A DNA stretch of 64,000 nucleotides from an uncultured Alphaproteobacteria bacterium. GTDB taxonomy: Bacteria > Pseudomonadota > Alphaproteobacteria > Bin95. The position numbers and the translations under genes were made by a program. The DNA lies in the NCBI GenBank assembly GCA_938083135.1, contig CALLKY010000032.1, positions 33,613 through 97,612 of the forward strand. The letters run 5' to 3'. Under the pieces are notes generated by a model, which saw nothing but the letters and a program-made list of their open reading frames with translations, searched no databases and was not told the DNA's origin. Positions 26,385 to 34,097 of the stretch are shown here, piece by piece (position 1 is the first letter of the stretch; every line of letters starts with the position of its first letter).

Positions 26385-27142
26385 CGGCGAGACGGAACGG
26401 CCATTGCCGCCGCACTTGCTGCAAGTAGGTGCTTGAGATTATGGCCGCTTAGCCAATCGAACTCTGCAAAAAGCTCCCAGTCATAGACCTCGGCAGCTTT
26501 GGCGCCAGCGTATAGGAGTGCCAGGAACAAGAGCCTCCAACCGGGGATTAGATGCTGCGGACTGTTCCAGTTCATAGCGCACACAAGCGCTACGATGAGC
26601 GGTGCCGCCTGCGTCAGCGCATAGAGCCTTAAGTCCCCAGTCGCGGTCACATGCCAAAGCCCAGCTATCGCGAAAGCCATAGTCGCAGCGAACGTCAGGA
26701 GTGCGCCCTTTTGGCTTGGTGTCCAGCGATCAATCAGCAGTGTCGCCAAAATCGCGCCCGCAGCCAGTGAAATTAGCAAACAATCCAGGAATATCCGGTC
26801 TGGCCCGGGGTCAAGATGGAAATAGCCGGACCCAAATGTGACCAAGAACACCGCGGCAAAGAACGTCGTCAAGCTTAGTGCAAGCCCAGGTTTGACCACC
26901 ACCCGATCCCGGGCGCGATAGACCATGAACAGCCCCCAGATCGCAATGATCGCAAATGCGCCATTGCTCAGCACGTCGCCTGTATGGGGTATGCCCAAAG
27001 CATGGCGGACATCGGCGAACTCATAATAGCTATCGGGAACATAGGTGGGCGTCATGATAAAATCGCCCAGGCTGTATGTCACAACGGCGATGACGGCGAC
27101 GGCCGCAAGCCAGGTTGGCGGGTCTTCGATAAAGCTATGCAT
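26375..27142 (-). CDS. CREST-superfamily membrane protein (alkaline ceramidase-like)
   Basis: A protein of about 255 residues with seven hydrophobic segments. Family-like elements are DVRHALGIPHTGDVLSNGAFAIIAI near the first helices, GSGYFHLDPGPDRIFLDCL in the middle (Ser, His and Asp positions used for zinc-dependent hydrolysis in alkaline ceramidases) and SGHNLKHLLAA at the end (two further His). These match the CREST pattern (alkaline ceramidase, PAQR, Per1) as I know it. The substrate would be a lipid amide, but bacterial members are mostly uncharacterised. ATG 27142 is preferred; ATG 27169 lies within the palindromic operator and lacks a ribosome-binding site. It is divergent from a TetR regulator. 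Confidence 0.72.
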   Translation of the reverse strand: MHSFIEDPPTWLAAVAVIAVVTYSLGDFIMTPTYVPDSYYEFADVRHALGIPHTGDVLSNGAFAIIAIWGLFMVYRARDRVVVKPGLALSLTTFFAAVFLVTFGSGYFHLDPGPDRIFLDCLLISLAAGAILATLLIDRWTPSQKGALLTFAATMAFAIAGLWHVTATGDLRLYALTQAAPLIVALVCAMNWNSPQHLIPGWRLLFLALLYAGAKAAEVYDWELFAEFDWLSGHNLKHLLAASAAAMAVPSRRHS

Positions 27143-27160
27143 TGACGTGGCTTCTGAAAA

Positions 27161-27196
27161 AGTGAACATTGTTCATTATGAAATAGTGAACGCTGT
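27161..27196. promoter_or_regulatory. probable TetR operator
   Basis: Between the CREST and TetR genes is a perfect palindrome TGAAC-ATT-GTTCA (27163-27175), overlapped by TTCAT-T-ATGAA (27172-27182). The element AGTGAACxxTGT occurs at 27161 and again at 27185, a 24-bp direct spacing. Position and symmetry suggest binding by the adjacent TetR protein to control both divergent genes. Confidence 0.6.
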
Positions 27197-27233
27197 CATT
27201 AATGCAAGCATCTTTTCCAACCCGGTGAGAAAA

Positions 27234-27827
27234 ATGAAAGAACCGATCAAAGCCCGCCTCCTCAAAGCAACGGAAGCAAGCCTTCGCGAGACTGGTGCCA
27301 GAGGGCTAAAGGCCCGCCAAATCGCAGCAGAAGCCGATTGCGCTGTCGGATCAATCTATAAGTCCTTCAGCAATCTGGAAGCCGCCGCGGACCTTGTAAT
27401 TGCTACTGTTTTTGAGAGACTGCGCGCTACGCTTACTGCAGTGGATCACACACCCAATGCGCCGAGAGACCATGCAATCGCGCTATCAGCGGCCTATTTG
27501 GAATTCGCGAGGCATGAAGGCAAGCTGTGGTTGGCGATCTTTGAACTGCCAGCACAACCGGACACTCCAGAGGGCCTGATCCGCCAAGACGCTTTGGCCC
27601 ATGTATTCGCTGAAGCGCATAAGGCCGTCGCCACTATTGTCCCAGAGGATGATGCTGCAGACGTCACCCAAATGATATGGGCGAGCCTGCATGGCCTTTC
27701 CCACTTGGAGGCCACTGGAACGCTTGCAGGCGGTGATCCGAGTGTCACAAACGCCCTCGCCCGGCGTGTTGTTGAGGCGATTTTGGAAAAAGAGAGCCCA
27801 CAAAAGGAAACGGACGATAACCGTTAG
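27234..27827 (+). CDS. TetR-family transcriptional regulator
   Basis: A 197-residue repressor-type protein. The N-terminal helix-turn-helix is clear: IKARLLKATEASLRETGARGLKARQIAAEADCAVGSIYKSF over residues 4-45, with the TetR-typical GSIYKSFSNLEAA end. The remainder is a helical ligand domain with the segment FARHEGKLWLAIFELP, which resembles the C-terminal WHG-type domain of some TetR members. ATG 27234 is chosen because the long frame upstream reads through the operator region and the opposite gene. It is divergent from the CREST gene, which it probably represses until a lipid or other ligand binds. Confidence 0.88.
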   Translation: MKEPIKARLLKATEASLRETGARGLKARQIAAEADCAVGSIYKSFSNLEAAADLVIATVFERLRATLTAVDHTPNAPRDHAIALSAAYLEFARHEGKLWLAIFELPAQPDTPEGLIRQDALAHVFAEAHKAVATIVPEDDAADVTQMIWASLHGLSHLEATGTLAGGDPSVTNALARRVVEAILEKESPQKETDDNR

Positions 27828-27838
27828 GTTACCGTCCG
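27811..27838 (-). terminator. hairpin at the end of the TetR gene, terminator-like for minus-strand transcription
   Basis: CGGACGATAACC (27811-27822) pairs with GGTTACCGTCCG (27827-27838) with one mismatch around a GTTA loop. It covers the TetR stop codon. On the plus strand no T-run follows, but on the minus strand the stem is followed by TTTCCTTTT, the form of an intrinsic terminator for transcripts coming from the gshA side. Confidence 0.6.
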
Positions 27839-27839
27839 C

Positions 27840-27946
27840 AAGTCCAGAACCATGTAAGTCGCCCCGTGGCGGGACTTAGCGCGCTTCGAGCGCCCAACCG
27901 ATCCGAAGAACGGCCAACGACTTACACGTGGGCGGCGTCTGAACTT
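27840..27946 (-). ncRNA. candidate structured RNA between TetR and gshA
   Basis: The 247-bp gap 27828-28074 has no convincing gene but dense symmetry. AAGTCCAGA (27840-27848) faces TCTGAACTT (27938-27946) with one mismatch. Inside it GTAAGTCG (27854-27861) faces CGACTTAC (27918-27925) perfectly, and the top holds the hairpin GCGCT-TCG-AGCGC (27881-27893). TAAGTC (27855-27860) can instead pair with GACTTA (27873-27878), so two exclusive folds are possible. The minus-strand transcript would run straight into the hairpin at 27811-27838. Strand is inferred from that terminator only. It could be an independent small RNA or the 3' region of the gshA transcript. I could not match it to a known RNA family. 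Confidence 0.4.
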
Positions 27947-28074
27947 CCCGGGCGAACCCTCTTAGCGCCGTCTCGCCACGCACAATTCCAATATGAACGA
28001 ATACACAGAAATTGCGTGTGACCGTCGCTACAAAGCCGATGTGACCGCTATTACATATGAACGCCAATCAGCCC

Positions 28075-29442
28075 CTAATAGGCAAATTCCCCATAGATTT
28101 TACGGACATCACCGCCCCAGGCACCATTGAAGAGCGCCAATTTCGCTTCTGCAGGCGTGATTCCAGATTCCGCTACAGAATCCAAATGCCCAAGGAAATG
28201 CGCTTCATTATTGCCCGATGTGTCAAGGCAGGCGCGCGCATTCAAGCCATCACGTGCAATGGCCAGTGCATCCTTTGCGACGTCCTGGAGACTGCGGCCC
28301 GCGACCTTGGCCTTAAGGCCAGTGATCGGTGCCTGATCGCGCAATGTTAGCCGATCTTCAGAGGTCCAGTCAGAGATGAGCGCCAGCGCTGCCTTCTGCG
28401 CTGCATCATCATACAAAAGCCCAGTCCAGAACGCCGAAAGCGCACAGATGCTGGCCCATGGCCCGCCGTCCGCGCCTCGCATTTCCAGGAACCGCTTCAT
28501 GCGCACTTCCGGGAATGCCGTTGTAATGTGGTCCGACCAGTCACCCATATGGGCTTCTTCGCCAGGGAGTTGGGGCAGTTTGCCTTTCATGAATTCCCGG
28601 AAGCTTTCACCAGATACATCCATGTAGTCGCCATTGCGGAAGGCAAAATACATCGGCACGTCGAGCATATAGTCCGCATAACGCTCAAAGCCGAAACCGT
28701 CCTCAAATACGAATTCCAGCATGCCGCAGCGGTCTGGGTCTGTATCCGTCCAAACGTACGACCGCTCACTCACACGGCCTGTAGGTTTGCCTTCAACGAA
28801 GGGCGAATCTGCAAACAGCGCCGTTGCTAGTGGCTGTAATGCAAGGCTGATGCGGAACTTTTCGACCATGTCGGCTTCGCTGCCGAAATCCAAATTCGTT
28901 TGGATCGTACAGGTGCGCTGCATCATATCGAGGCCGCGCGTGCCGACCTTCTGCATGTATTCGCGCATAATCTTGTAGCGCCCCTTGGGCATCCAAGGCA
29001 CTTCGGCACGGCTCCAAATTGGATCAAACCCAACACCCAACATGCCGAGCCCAAGCTCCGCGCAGACTTCGCGCGTCTCATTCAGGTGCGCATTCGCTTC
29101 AGAGCAGGTCTGGTGCAGATTTTCCACAGGAGCGCCGGAAAGCTCGAATTGCCCACCGGGTTCCAGTGTGATGTTGCAGCCATCCCGCGTCAGAGCGACG
29201 GTGTTTCCGTCCTCCTTCAGCCGTGTCCATCCGAACCGGTCAGCAAGGGTGTTCAAAATGGCACCGATACCATCTGGCCCCTCATATTCTGGCCGACTAA
29301 AATCGCTCAGCCGGAACATGAACTTCTCGTGCTCCGTGCCGATGCGCCAGTCGCTTTTCGGCTTTGAGCCTACTGCAAACCAGTCCACAAGCTGCTGCTT
29401 AGAAGTAATCGGGTCTCCGCCCGAGCTTGGAGGCGCCGCCAT
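28075..29442 (-). CDS. gshA: glutamate-cysteine ligase (plant/alphaproteobacterial type)
   Basis: Joins glutamate and cysteine with ATP, the first and rate-limiting step of glutathione synthesis. The 455-residue protein is of the GCS2 class found in plants and alphaproteobacteria. It has WRIGTEHEKFMFR near residue 32 (substrate and metal site), ITLEPGGQFELSG near 92, MLGVGFDPIW near 135, MQRTCTIQTNLDF near 178, and MLEFVFEDGFGFERYADY. The C-terminal IYGEFAY is normal, so the gene is intact. It follows rsmE on the same strand after 30 bp, an arrangement common in alphaproteobacteria, and the two are probably cotranscribed. Confidence 0.93.
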   Translation of the reverse strand: MAAPPSSGGDPITSKQQLVDWFAVGSKPKSDWRIGTEHEKFMFRLSDFSRPEYEGPDGIGAILNTLADRFGWTRLKEDGNTVALTRDGCNITLEPGGQFELSGAPVENLHQTCSEANAHLNETREVCAELGLGMLGVGFDPIWSRAEVPWMPKGRYKIMREYMQKVGTRGLDMMQRTCTIQTNLDFGSEADMVEKFRISLALQPLATALFADSPFVEGKPTGRVSERSYVWTDTDPDRCGMLEFVFEDGFGFERYADYMLDVPMYFAFRNGDYMDVSGESFREFMKGKLPQLPGEEAHMGDWSDHITTAFPEVRMKRFLEMRGADGGPWASICALSAFWTGLLYDDAAQKAALALISDWTSEDRLTLRDQAPITGLKAKVAGRSLQDVAKDALAIARDGLNARACLDTSGNNEAHFLGHLDSVAESGITPAEAKLALFNGAWGGDVRKIYGEFAY

Positions 29443-29472
29443 GTACCTAAAATCCTTAACTTATCGAACGCC

Positions 29473-30234
29473 TTAGCCGCGCGATGCTTTGAAATCACCG
29501 AGCGCCGCCTGCCCGAGCGTTAGCCCAGCGATGGCGGCAGTTTCGGCGCGCAGCACGCGCGGGCCAAGCCCTACCTTTGCAACAAAGGGGAGATCACCCA
29601 GTCCGTCAAGCTCACCTGGCGCAAAGCCCCCTTCCGGTCCGGACATAAATGCAAACGGCTGGCCAGGGTTATCAGCCAAAACCGAAAGCATTGGTGGTGC
29701 TGTGCCACTCTCATCGCCAATAATCAAAAGCCTGTCATTTGGCCAATTCGCAAGCAATTCAGGCAATGTCTGCACGGTGGCGATCTCGGGGGCGTTGAGG
29801 CGCTCAGACTGTTCCGCCGCTTCATGAACGATTCGATACAAGCGCCCTTCATTGATTTTCTCTGATTGCGAGCGTGATGTTTTAATCGGTAACAATTTCG
29901 CTGCGCCAAGCTCGGTCGCCTTCTCCGCCAGAAGTTCCATCGGGCCACGCTTGATCACCGCAAAGACCAACCACGGCCCATCATTTAGCGGCTGCGGACG
30001 CGTTTGCTCCTTAAGCACAAGTTTTGCGTCAGCCCGGCCAAGCGGCTCGACGCTCGCCAGCCATTCCCCATCCCTGCCGTTGAATAGCAAGACAGGCGCA
30101 CCGGCCTGGCGGCGCAGCACCTTCAGCAGATATCGCGCCTGCTCCCGGTCCGTAGCAATTTCTAGCCCTGCGGCAAGGTTCGCCTCGACAAACAAGCGCG
30201 GGGGCCGATATGTGGGTTTATGGGATGGATCCAT
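29473..30234 (-). CDS. rsmE: 16S rRNA (uracil-1498-N3)-methyltransferase
   Basis: Methylates N3 of U1498 in 16S rRNA of the assembled 30S subunit, using S-adenosylmethionine. The 253-residue protein has an N-terminal PUA-like domain (RLFVEANLAAGLEI and HYLLKVLR-like segments). The SPOUT domain follows, with the trefoil-knot signatures KRGPMELLAEKATELGAAKLLPI, EQSERLNAPE, FMSGPEGGFAPGE and LGPRVLRAETAAIAGL. ATG 30234 gives family length; the upstream frame to 30507 is an arginine-rich alternate reading of ubiA. Its start codon lies 5 bp from the divergent ubiA start, so the promoters must overlap the opposite coding sequence. Confidence 0.93.
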   Translation of the reverse strand: MDPSHKPTYRPPRLFVEANLAAGLEIATDREQARYLLKVLRRQAGAPVLLFNGRDGEWLASVEPLGRADAKLVLKEQTRPQPLNDGPWLVFAVIKRGPMELLAEKATELGAAKLLPIKTSRSQSEKINEGRLYRIVHEAAEQSERLNAPEIATVQTLPELLANWPNDRLLIIGDESGTAPPMLSVLADNPGQPFAFMSGPEGGFAPGELDGLGDLPFVAKVGLGPRVLRAETAAIAGLTLGQAALGDFKASRG

Positions 30235-30239
30235 AGCGA

Positions 30240-31220
30240 ATGACCGAAGATTCGAATAAGCCAGAGATATCGGGCGACGAGGCCGGAAACGCAAGCGACA
30301 TTGTACGTGAAGCTTGGATGCTGCGCATTCTGCCCGCGCCCGCGCGCCCCTATGCACGCCTCGCACGCCTCGACCGCCCCATAGGAACATGGCTGCTACT
30401 GCTGCCGTGTTGGCAAGGCATGGCGCTAGCGCTGGCGGCAGGTGCAGCGGAATTTGAATGGCGGCATCTTTGGTTCGCAGTGCTCTTCGCCATTGGCTCG
30501 CTCGCAATGCGCGGTGCTGGCTGCACCCAGAATGATATTGCAGACCGTGATGTTGACGGCAGTGTCGCCCGAACTTCAGACCGCCCGATTCCCTCCGGCG
30601 AGGTCTCTCTCAGCCAAGCGCTGATGTTTATGGCTGGCCTGATGCTGATTGGCGTGTTGGTGCTGCTGCAGTTCAACTGGGCAACGGTCATTGTAGGGCT
30701 GGCGTCAATCCCCGTGGCGGCAATCTATCCATATATGAAGCGGATCACCTGGTGGCCGCAGCTATTCTTAGGCTTTGCTTTTAACTGGGGCGCGCTTGTC
30801 GGGTGGACAGCGCTGGCAGGCGAACTGCAGCTTCCAGCTATACTGCTATATCTGTCCGGCATTTTCTGGACGCTGGGCTATGACACAATCTATGCGCATC
30901 AAGATAAAGAAGATGATGCGCTAGTCGGCGTTAAATCCACAGCCAGACTGTTTCAGGACAATAGCCGCCGGTGGATCATGAGCTTCTATGCCGCTCAGGT
31001 TGGCTGGCTGATCTTGATGGGCCTGTTCGGCGGCCTCCATTGGGTGTTCATCATCGGCGTTGGCTTAGTGGCGTGGCTGCTTATGCGCCAAGCTGGTGAT
31101 ACGGACCTGAATGATCCGAAGGCCTGTCTCGCGGCATTCAGAAGCAATCGGGATATTGGGCTTCTGGTTATTGCTTCCCTGATCATAGCGGCGCTCGCCA
31201 GCATTTATGTTCCACTATGA
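30240..31220 (+). CDS. ubiA: 4-hydroxybenzoate polyprenyltransferase
   Basis: Attaches the polyprenyl chain to 4-hydroxybenzoate in ubiquinone synthesis, in the inner membrane. The 326-residue protein has a hydrophilic N-terminal extension of ~35 residues, then YARLARLDRPIGTWLLLLP. The first Mg-diphosphate motif is in GAGCTQNDIADRDVDGSVART (NDxxDxxxD, near residue 98), and the second is in LGYDTIYAHQDKEDD (near 222). About eight or nine hydrophobic helices are evident. It starts 5 bp from divergent rsmE and overlaps the downstream methyltransferase by ATGA. The enzyme length is slightly above average owing to the N-terminal extension, common in this class. Confidence 0.92.
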   Translation: MTEDSNKPEISGDEAGNASDIVREAWMLRILPAPARPYARLARLDRPIGTWLLLLPCWQGMALALAAGAAEFEWRHLWFAVLFAIGSLAMRGAGCTQNDIADRDVDGSVARTSDRPIPSGEVSLSQALMFMAGLMLIGVLVLLQFNWATVIVGLASIPVAAIYPYMKRITWWPQLFLGFAFNWGALVGWTALAGELQLPAILLYLSGIFWTLGYDTIYAHQDKEDDALVGVKSTARLFQDNSRRWIMSFYAAQVGWLILMGLFGGLHWVFIIGVGLVAWLLMRQAGDTDLNDPKACLAAFRSNRDIGLLVIASLIIAALASIYVPL

Positions 31221-31879
31221 CAGACGAGCACGCAGACCGGATCGCATTCATTCGAGCCCACGCGACGGTTGAATCACCACCCTTGACCCCAGAACTTAAA
31301 CTTTGGCTCGCGAAAGAAGCGACCGAGCTTTGGGAAGCGACAGAAGAATTTTTAGCGGAGAAAGGGCTTCCACCGCCATTCTGGGCTTTCGCATGGGCCG
31401 GTGGCCAAGCCTTGGCCCGGTTTGCGTTGGATCGCCCCCAGATCGTTAAGGGCAACCGGGTGCTTGATTTCGGCGCCGGATGCGGGATGGTCGCAATTGC
31501 AGCGCTAATAGCGGGTGCCAAAGATGCCCTCGCCGCTGACCTCGATAAGTTTGCCGCTGCATCCGCCATTCTTAACGGAACAGAGAATGGCGTGACGCCG
31601 AGAGCATTTGCCGGTGACGCCACAACACTGGCCCCTGCTGATTTCGATGTCATCCTTGCAGCAGACGTTTGCTATGATCGAAGGCAAGCCGATCCCGCCA
31701 CCGCATGGCTCCGCCAGGCTGCAAACGCAGGCACGGAGGTGTATATCGGCGATCCCGGACGGCGGTATTTCCCGGATGAAGGCTTAGAACCCTTGGCGGA
31801 TTACGACATTCCAACGCCCGTTGCGCTGGAACAATATCCGATCACACCAACCCGGGTTTGGCGGCTAACCGCTTCATAG
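31217..31879 (+). CDS. class I SAM methyltransferase, ETF-beta lysine methyltransferase/PrmA-like
   Basis: A 220-residue Rossmann methyltransferase. The SAM loop is VLDFGAGCGMVAIAAL near residue 80 and the post-beta-4 motif is VILAADVCYDRR near 145. The preceding segment LPPPFWAFAWAGGQALARF is characteristic of the nicotinamide N-methyltransferase-like/ETFB lysine methyltransferase group rather than of PrmA. It starts within the ubiA stop (ATGA), so the two are coupled. By family analogy it may methylate lysines of electron-transfer flavoprotein beta, but that is inference. Small-molecule methylation is an alternative. Confidence 0.8.
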   Translation: MTDEHADRIAFIRAHATVESPPLTPELKLWLAKEATELWEATEEFLAEKGLPPPFWAFAWAGGQALARFALDRPQIVKGNRVLDFGAGCGMVAIAALIAGAKDALAADLDKFAAASAILNGTENGVTPRAFAGDATTLAPADFDVILAADVCYDRRQADPATAWLRQAANAGTEVYIGDPGRRYFPDEGLEPLADYDIPTPVALEQYPITPTRVWRLTAS

Positions 31880-32048
31880 AACAAGAAATACCATAAAACC
31901 CGGCCAATCCTGTTAACCAAAGATTTACGATATTTCTGGCTATCCCCATATAAACACGACAAAATAGTAAGCCTAAATCTCACGAGCGTTTTGCTCTCCG
32001 ACGCGCCAAAGTTAGGAATGCGTTAACGAGCGAATTAGGTGTAACACC

Positions 32049-32248
32049 ATGTTTCATGCGGCGGGATACGGATTTATTGCAGCGATGCTAGCAGGCGTCG
32101 TCGTTGGGTTTTGGGCGGCTATCGTCAACGCACCGCCTGAAGTCACTGGTGGGATCGCTTCAGGCCTGGGGCTGTGTGCGGCATGATGGCATTCGGCCTC
32201 ACTGTCGCCACCCGGGTTTACCGCAAGCGCGCAACCGCCCAAGCCTGA
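32049..32248 (+). pseudogene. two-helix membrane micro-gene with an apparent -1 frameshift
   Basis: A good ribosome-binding site (AGGTG, 32037-32041) precedes ATG 32049. The first frame encodes 45 residues with one hydrophobic helix (AAGYGFIAAMLAGVVVGFWA) and stops with TGA at 32184-32186 just as a second hydrophobic stretch begins. An overlapping frame in the -1 register opens with ATG 32183 or 32186 and runs to TGA 32246-32248, continuing the second helix (MMAFGLTVATRV) and ending in a basic tail YRKRATAQA. One missing base would restore a single protein of about 66 residues. It may be a real small operon (overlapping starts), a mutation, or a sequence error. No classical slippery heptamer is visible. 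Confidence 0.5.
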
Positions 32249-32263
32249 CATCTTCTAAATCCC

Positions 32264-32551
32264 CTAGTAAGTCCGCGCTGCACATTGTGAGAGCCGTGCT
32301 TGAGTGGCCGCCGCCATTGCGCCAAATTCAATCGTGACCGCGCCGTTTCCAGCTTCCGTCACATAGCCCGATAACGTCCCGACTTCGGCGATACAGGCAA
32401 TAACATCTGCACCTTTCACCGCTGAAATCGCCCCAGAGAACGCCGCACGGCCTTCCCCTAGTTCAGACAGCGCGCAGTCAGTCCACTTCCCATTGATGAT
32501 GAGTTTGGCATTGTTGGCTGCGCTCAAGCGATTTGTATGAGACTTCTGCAT
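32264..32551 (-). CDS. small PilZ-like domain protein
   Basis: A 95-residue protein. The core KLIINGKWTDCALSELGEGRA and the later VGTLSGYVTEAGNGAVTIEF resemble the compact beta-barrel of alphaproteobacterial single-domain PilZ proteins. The canonical RxxxR c-di-GMP motif is reduced at best, so nucleotide binding is uncertain. ATG 32551 is preferred because GGGAGGGAAA lies immediately upstream on the minus strand; the frame opening at 32668 reads a non-coding spacer. It follows the membrane protein gene ending at 32640 on the same strand after 88 bp. The function is not known. Confidence 0.6.
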   Translation of the reverse strand: MQKSHTNRLSAANNAKLIINGKWTDCALSELGEGRAAFSGAISAVKGADVIACIAEVGTLSGYVTEAGNGAVTIEFGAMAAATQARLSQCAARTY

Positions 32552-32639
32552 TACGTTTCCCTCCCAGGAATTTATATCGTCGTTGCGGTGCCGACTGCGG
32601 GACTCCGATGGGCCTCCCGCTGCACCACTACAATTGAAT

Positions 32640-33077
32640 TCAGGCCGCACTGATGCGTCGAGGTGCACTGCTCACTTGAGCGCTCCGTGGCTGAATGAAG
32701 GCTGACGGCTGCTTACCGCCCTGATCAGCCTGCGCAGATGCTGGATTCACGATGGATGTGTGCACAGACTGAAGGTGCGGCGCTTTACCAGCGGCATCAC
32801 CACTGTCCATGCCTGAACCGCCATGGGCGCGCTGCATACGGTCCAGCAAGAGCATGTCCGTAATTCGGCGCAGGTCATTTGCGACCACGTGCGAATTTTC
32901 ATCGACTGCGCGCTCAAGGCTATCCATCCGGCGGCGGATCGAAAATAGGGCGAGCGGCACTGCACACCAAACCGCGCCGACAATTGCTAGAACGAATACC
33001 AATGTGACGCCACTGAAACTCAAGCTAGACATTGAGTTGGCGACTACGTCTTCCAAGCCTGGATTAGTCTGATACAT
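32640..33077 (-). CDS. single-pass membrane protein with coiled-coil tail, unknown function
   Basis: A 145-residue protein starting at ATG 33077 after AGGGAGAG. Residues ~20-45 form one transmembrane helix (FSGVTLVFVLAIVGAVWCAVP). The following ~45 residues are amphipathic and charged (RRRMDSLERAVDENSHVV, then LRRITDMLLLDRM), suggesting a short coiled coil on the cytoplasmic side. The C-terminal third is low-complexity, rich in Gln, Ser and Ala. I do not recognise the family. It is divergent from the SDR gene at 33194 across a 116-bp spacer and upstream of the PilZ-like gene, with which it may form a two-gene unit. Confidence 0.65.
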   Translation of the reverse strand: MYQTNPGLEDVVANSMSSLSFSGVTLVFVLAIVGAVWCAVPLALFSIRRRMDSLERAVDENSHVVANDLRRITDMLLLDRMQRAHGGSGMDSGDAAGKAPHLQSVHTSIVNPASAQADQGGKQPSAFIQPRSAQVSSAPRRISAA

Positions 33078-33193
33078 TTTTATCTCTCCCTCGCCGCAAC
33101 AACTGCGGATTTCTGTAGTATCGAGAATGAGTATCGCCAGCCGCATTGAAGGCTGTATTTAAGCTTCGCAATGGCCTTTTAATGGAATGCCAG

Positions 33194-33988
33194 ATGATAC
33201 AAGACGCGCCACAATCCGATAAAATGTCAGGCAAATTGGACCTTGACCCAATACTGCCCGAAGGTGGCGCTGCACTTGTCACTGGTGCCGCGCACAGGAT
33301 CGGGAAAGCACTGGCTCTGATGCTCGCCGGGTCGGGCGCGCCTGTCGTTATCCACTACAATAGTTCGAGACAGGCCGCCGAAGCTGTAGTCGCAAAGATC
33401 ATAGATGCTGGAGGACGCGCAGCTGCCCTCTCAGCTGACCTTGCGGATGCTACCGCCGCGACGGCTCTCTGCAATCTGGCGTCAGAGGCAATCGGCGCAC
33501 CGATCGTGTGCCTCATCAACAATGCATCAGTATTTGAAAACGACAGCCCCGCATCCTTTAAAGCAGATGACTTCGATCTGAACATGGCTGTCCATGGCCG
33601 CGCCGCAGCATTACTGGCGCAATCCATGCAAAATGCCCTCCCAAGCGAGATGGCCGGCGTCATCATCAATATGCTGGACCAGAAGACGTTCAATCCCGAC
33701 CCCGCATTCTTCAGCTACACCATCAGCAAATATGCACTTTTTGGGCTGACGAAAGTTTTAGCTCGTGCCTATGCACCAAGAACGCGTGTCAATGGCGTGG
33801 CGCTTGGGCTGACTTTGCCGCCGCCGAGTATGTCACCTGCCCGGTTTGCGGAACTTCAGGCTAACCGACCCTTGGGGAGTGGTGCATCTGTAGAAGATGT
33901 TGTCGATGCCGTCCGCTTCTTGATCAGTGCCGAAAAAACAACCGGACAAGTCCTTTGCGTAGATGGTGGGGAACACATGGGAAAATAG
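33194..33988 (+). CDS. pteridine-reductase-like SDR oxidoreductase
   Basis: A 264-residue short-chain dehydrogenase. ALVTGAAHRIGKALALMLA near residue 28 has the TGxxxRIG cofactor loop with the HRIG variant, and VVIHYNSSRQAAE has the Ser/Arg pair that selects NADPH in pteridine reductases. NNASVFEND and SYTISKYALFGLTK (catalytic Tyr-x3-Lys) follow, and the end is GQVLCVDGGEHM. These point to the FolM/PTR1 group that reduces dihydropterins or dihydrofolate. ATG 33194 is chosen; the TTG at 33146 is rejected and ATG 33182 is possible. No folate genes adjoin it, so the physiological role is inference. Confidence 0.82.
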   Translation: MIQDAPQSDKMSGKLDLDPILPEGGAALVTGAAHRIGKALALMLAGSGAPVVIHYNSSRQAAEAVVAKIIDAGGRAAALSADLADATAATALCNLASEAIGAPIVCLINNASVFENDSPASFKADDFDLNMAVHGRAAALLAQSMQNALPSEMAGVIINMLDQKTFNPDPAFFSYTISKYALFGLTKVLARAYAPRTRVNGVALGLTLPPPSMSPARFAELQANRPLGSGASVEDVVDAVRFLISAEKTTGQVLCVDGGEHMGK

Positions 33989-34097
33989 CCCATCTGTGCA
34001 ATTTGCCGAAAACCTTCACCATTCTTAGCCTGCGCTTAACCGCATAACGCTACTGTTATTGATCTTGAAGTAATGCGTGTGCAAGGAGCGGCAGCGT

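Noticed and set aside
27828..28074. Possible 6S RNA or tmRNA
   Set aside because: The spacer is structured but short of the usual length, the genomic neighbours (TetR, gshA) are not the usual 6S context, and I could not match the conserved central bubble. Kept only as an unnamed structured candidate.
29473..30507. Extended rsmE start at 30507
   Set aside because: The added 91 residues are an arginine-rich alternate reading of ubiA and give a non-family length; ATG 30234 begins the conserved N-terminus.
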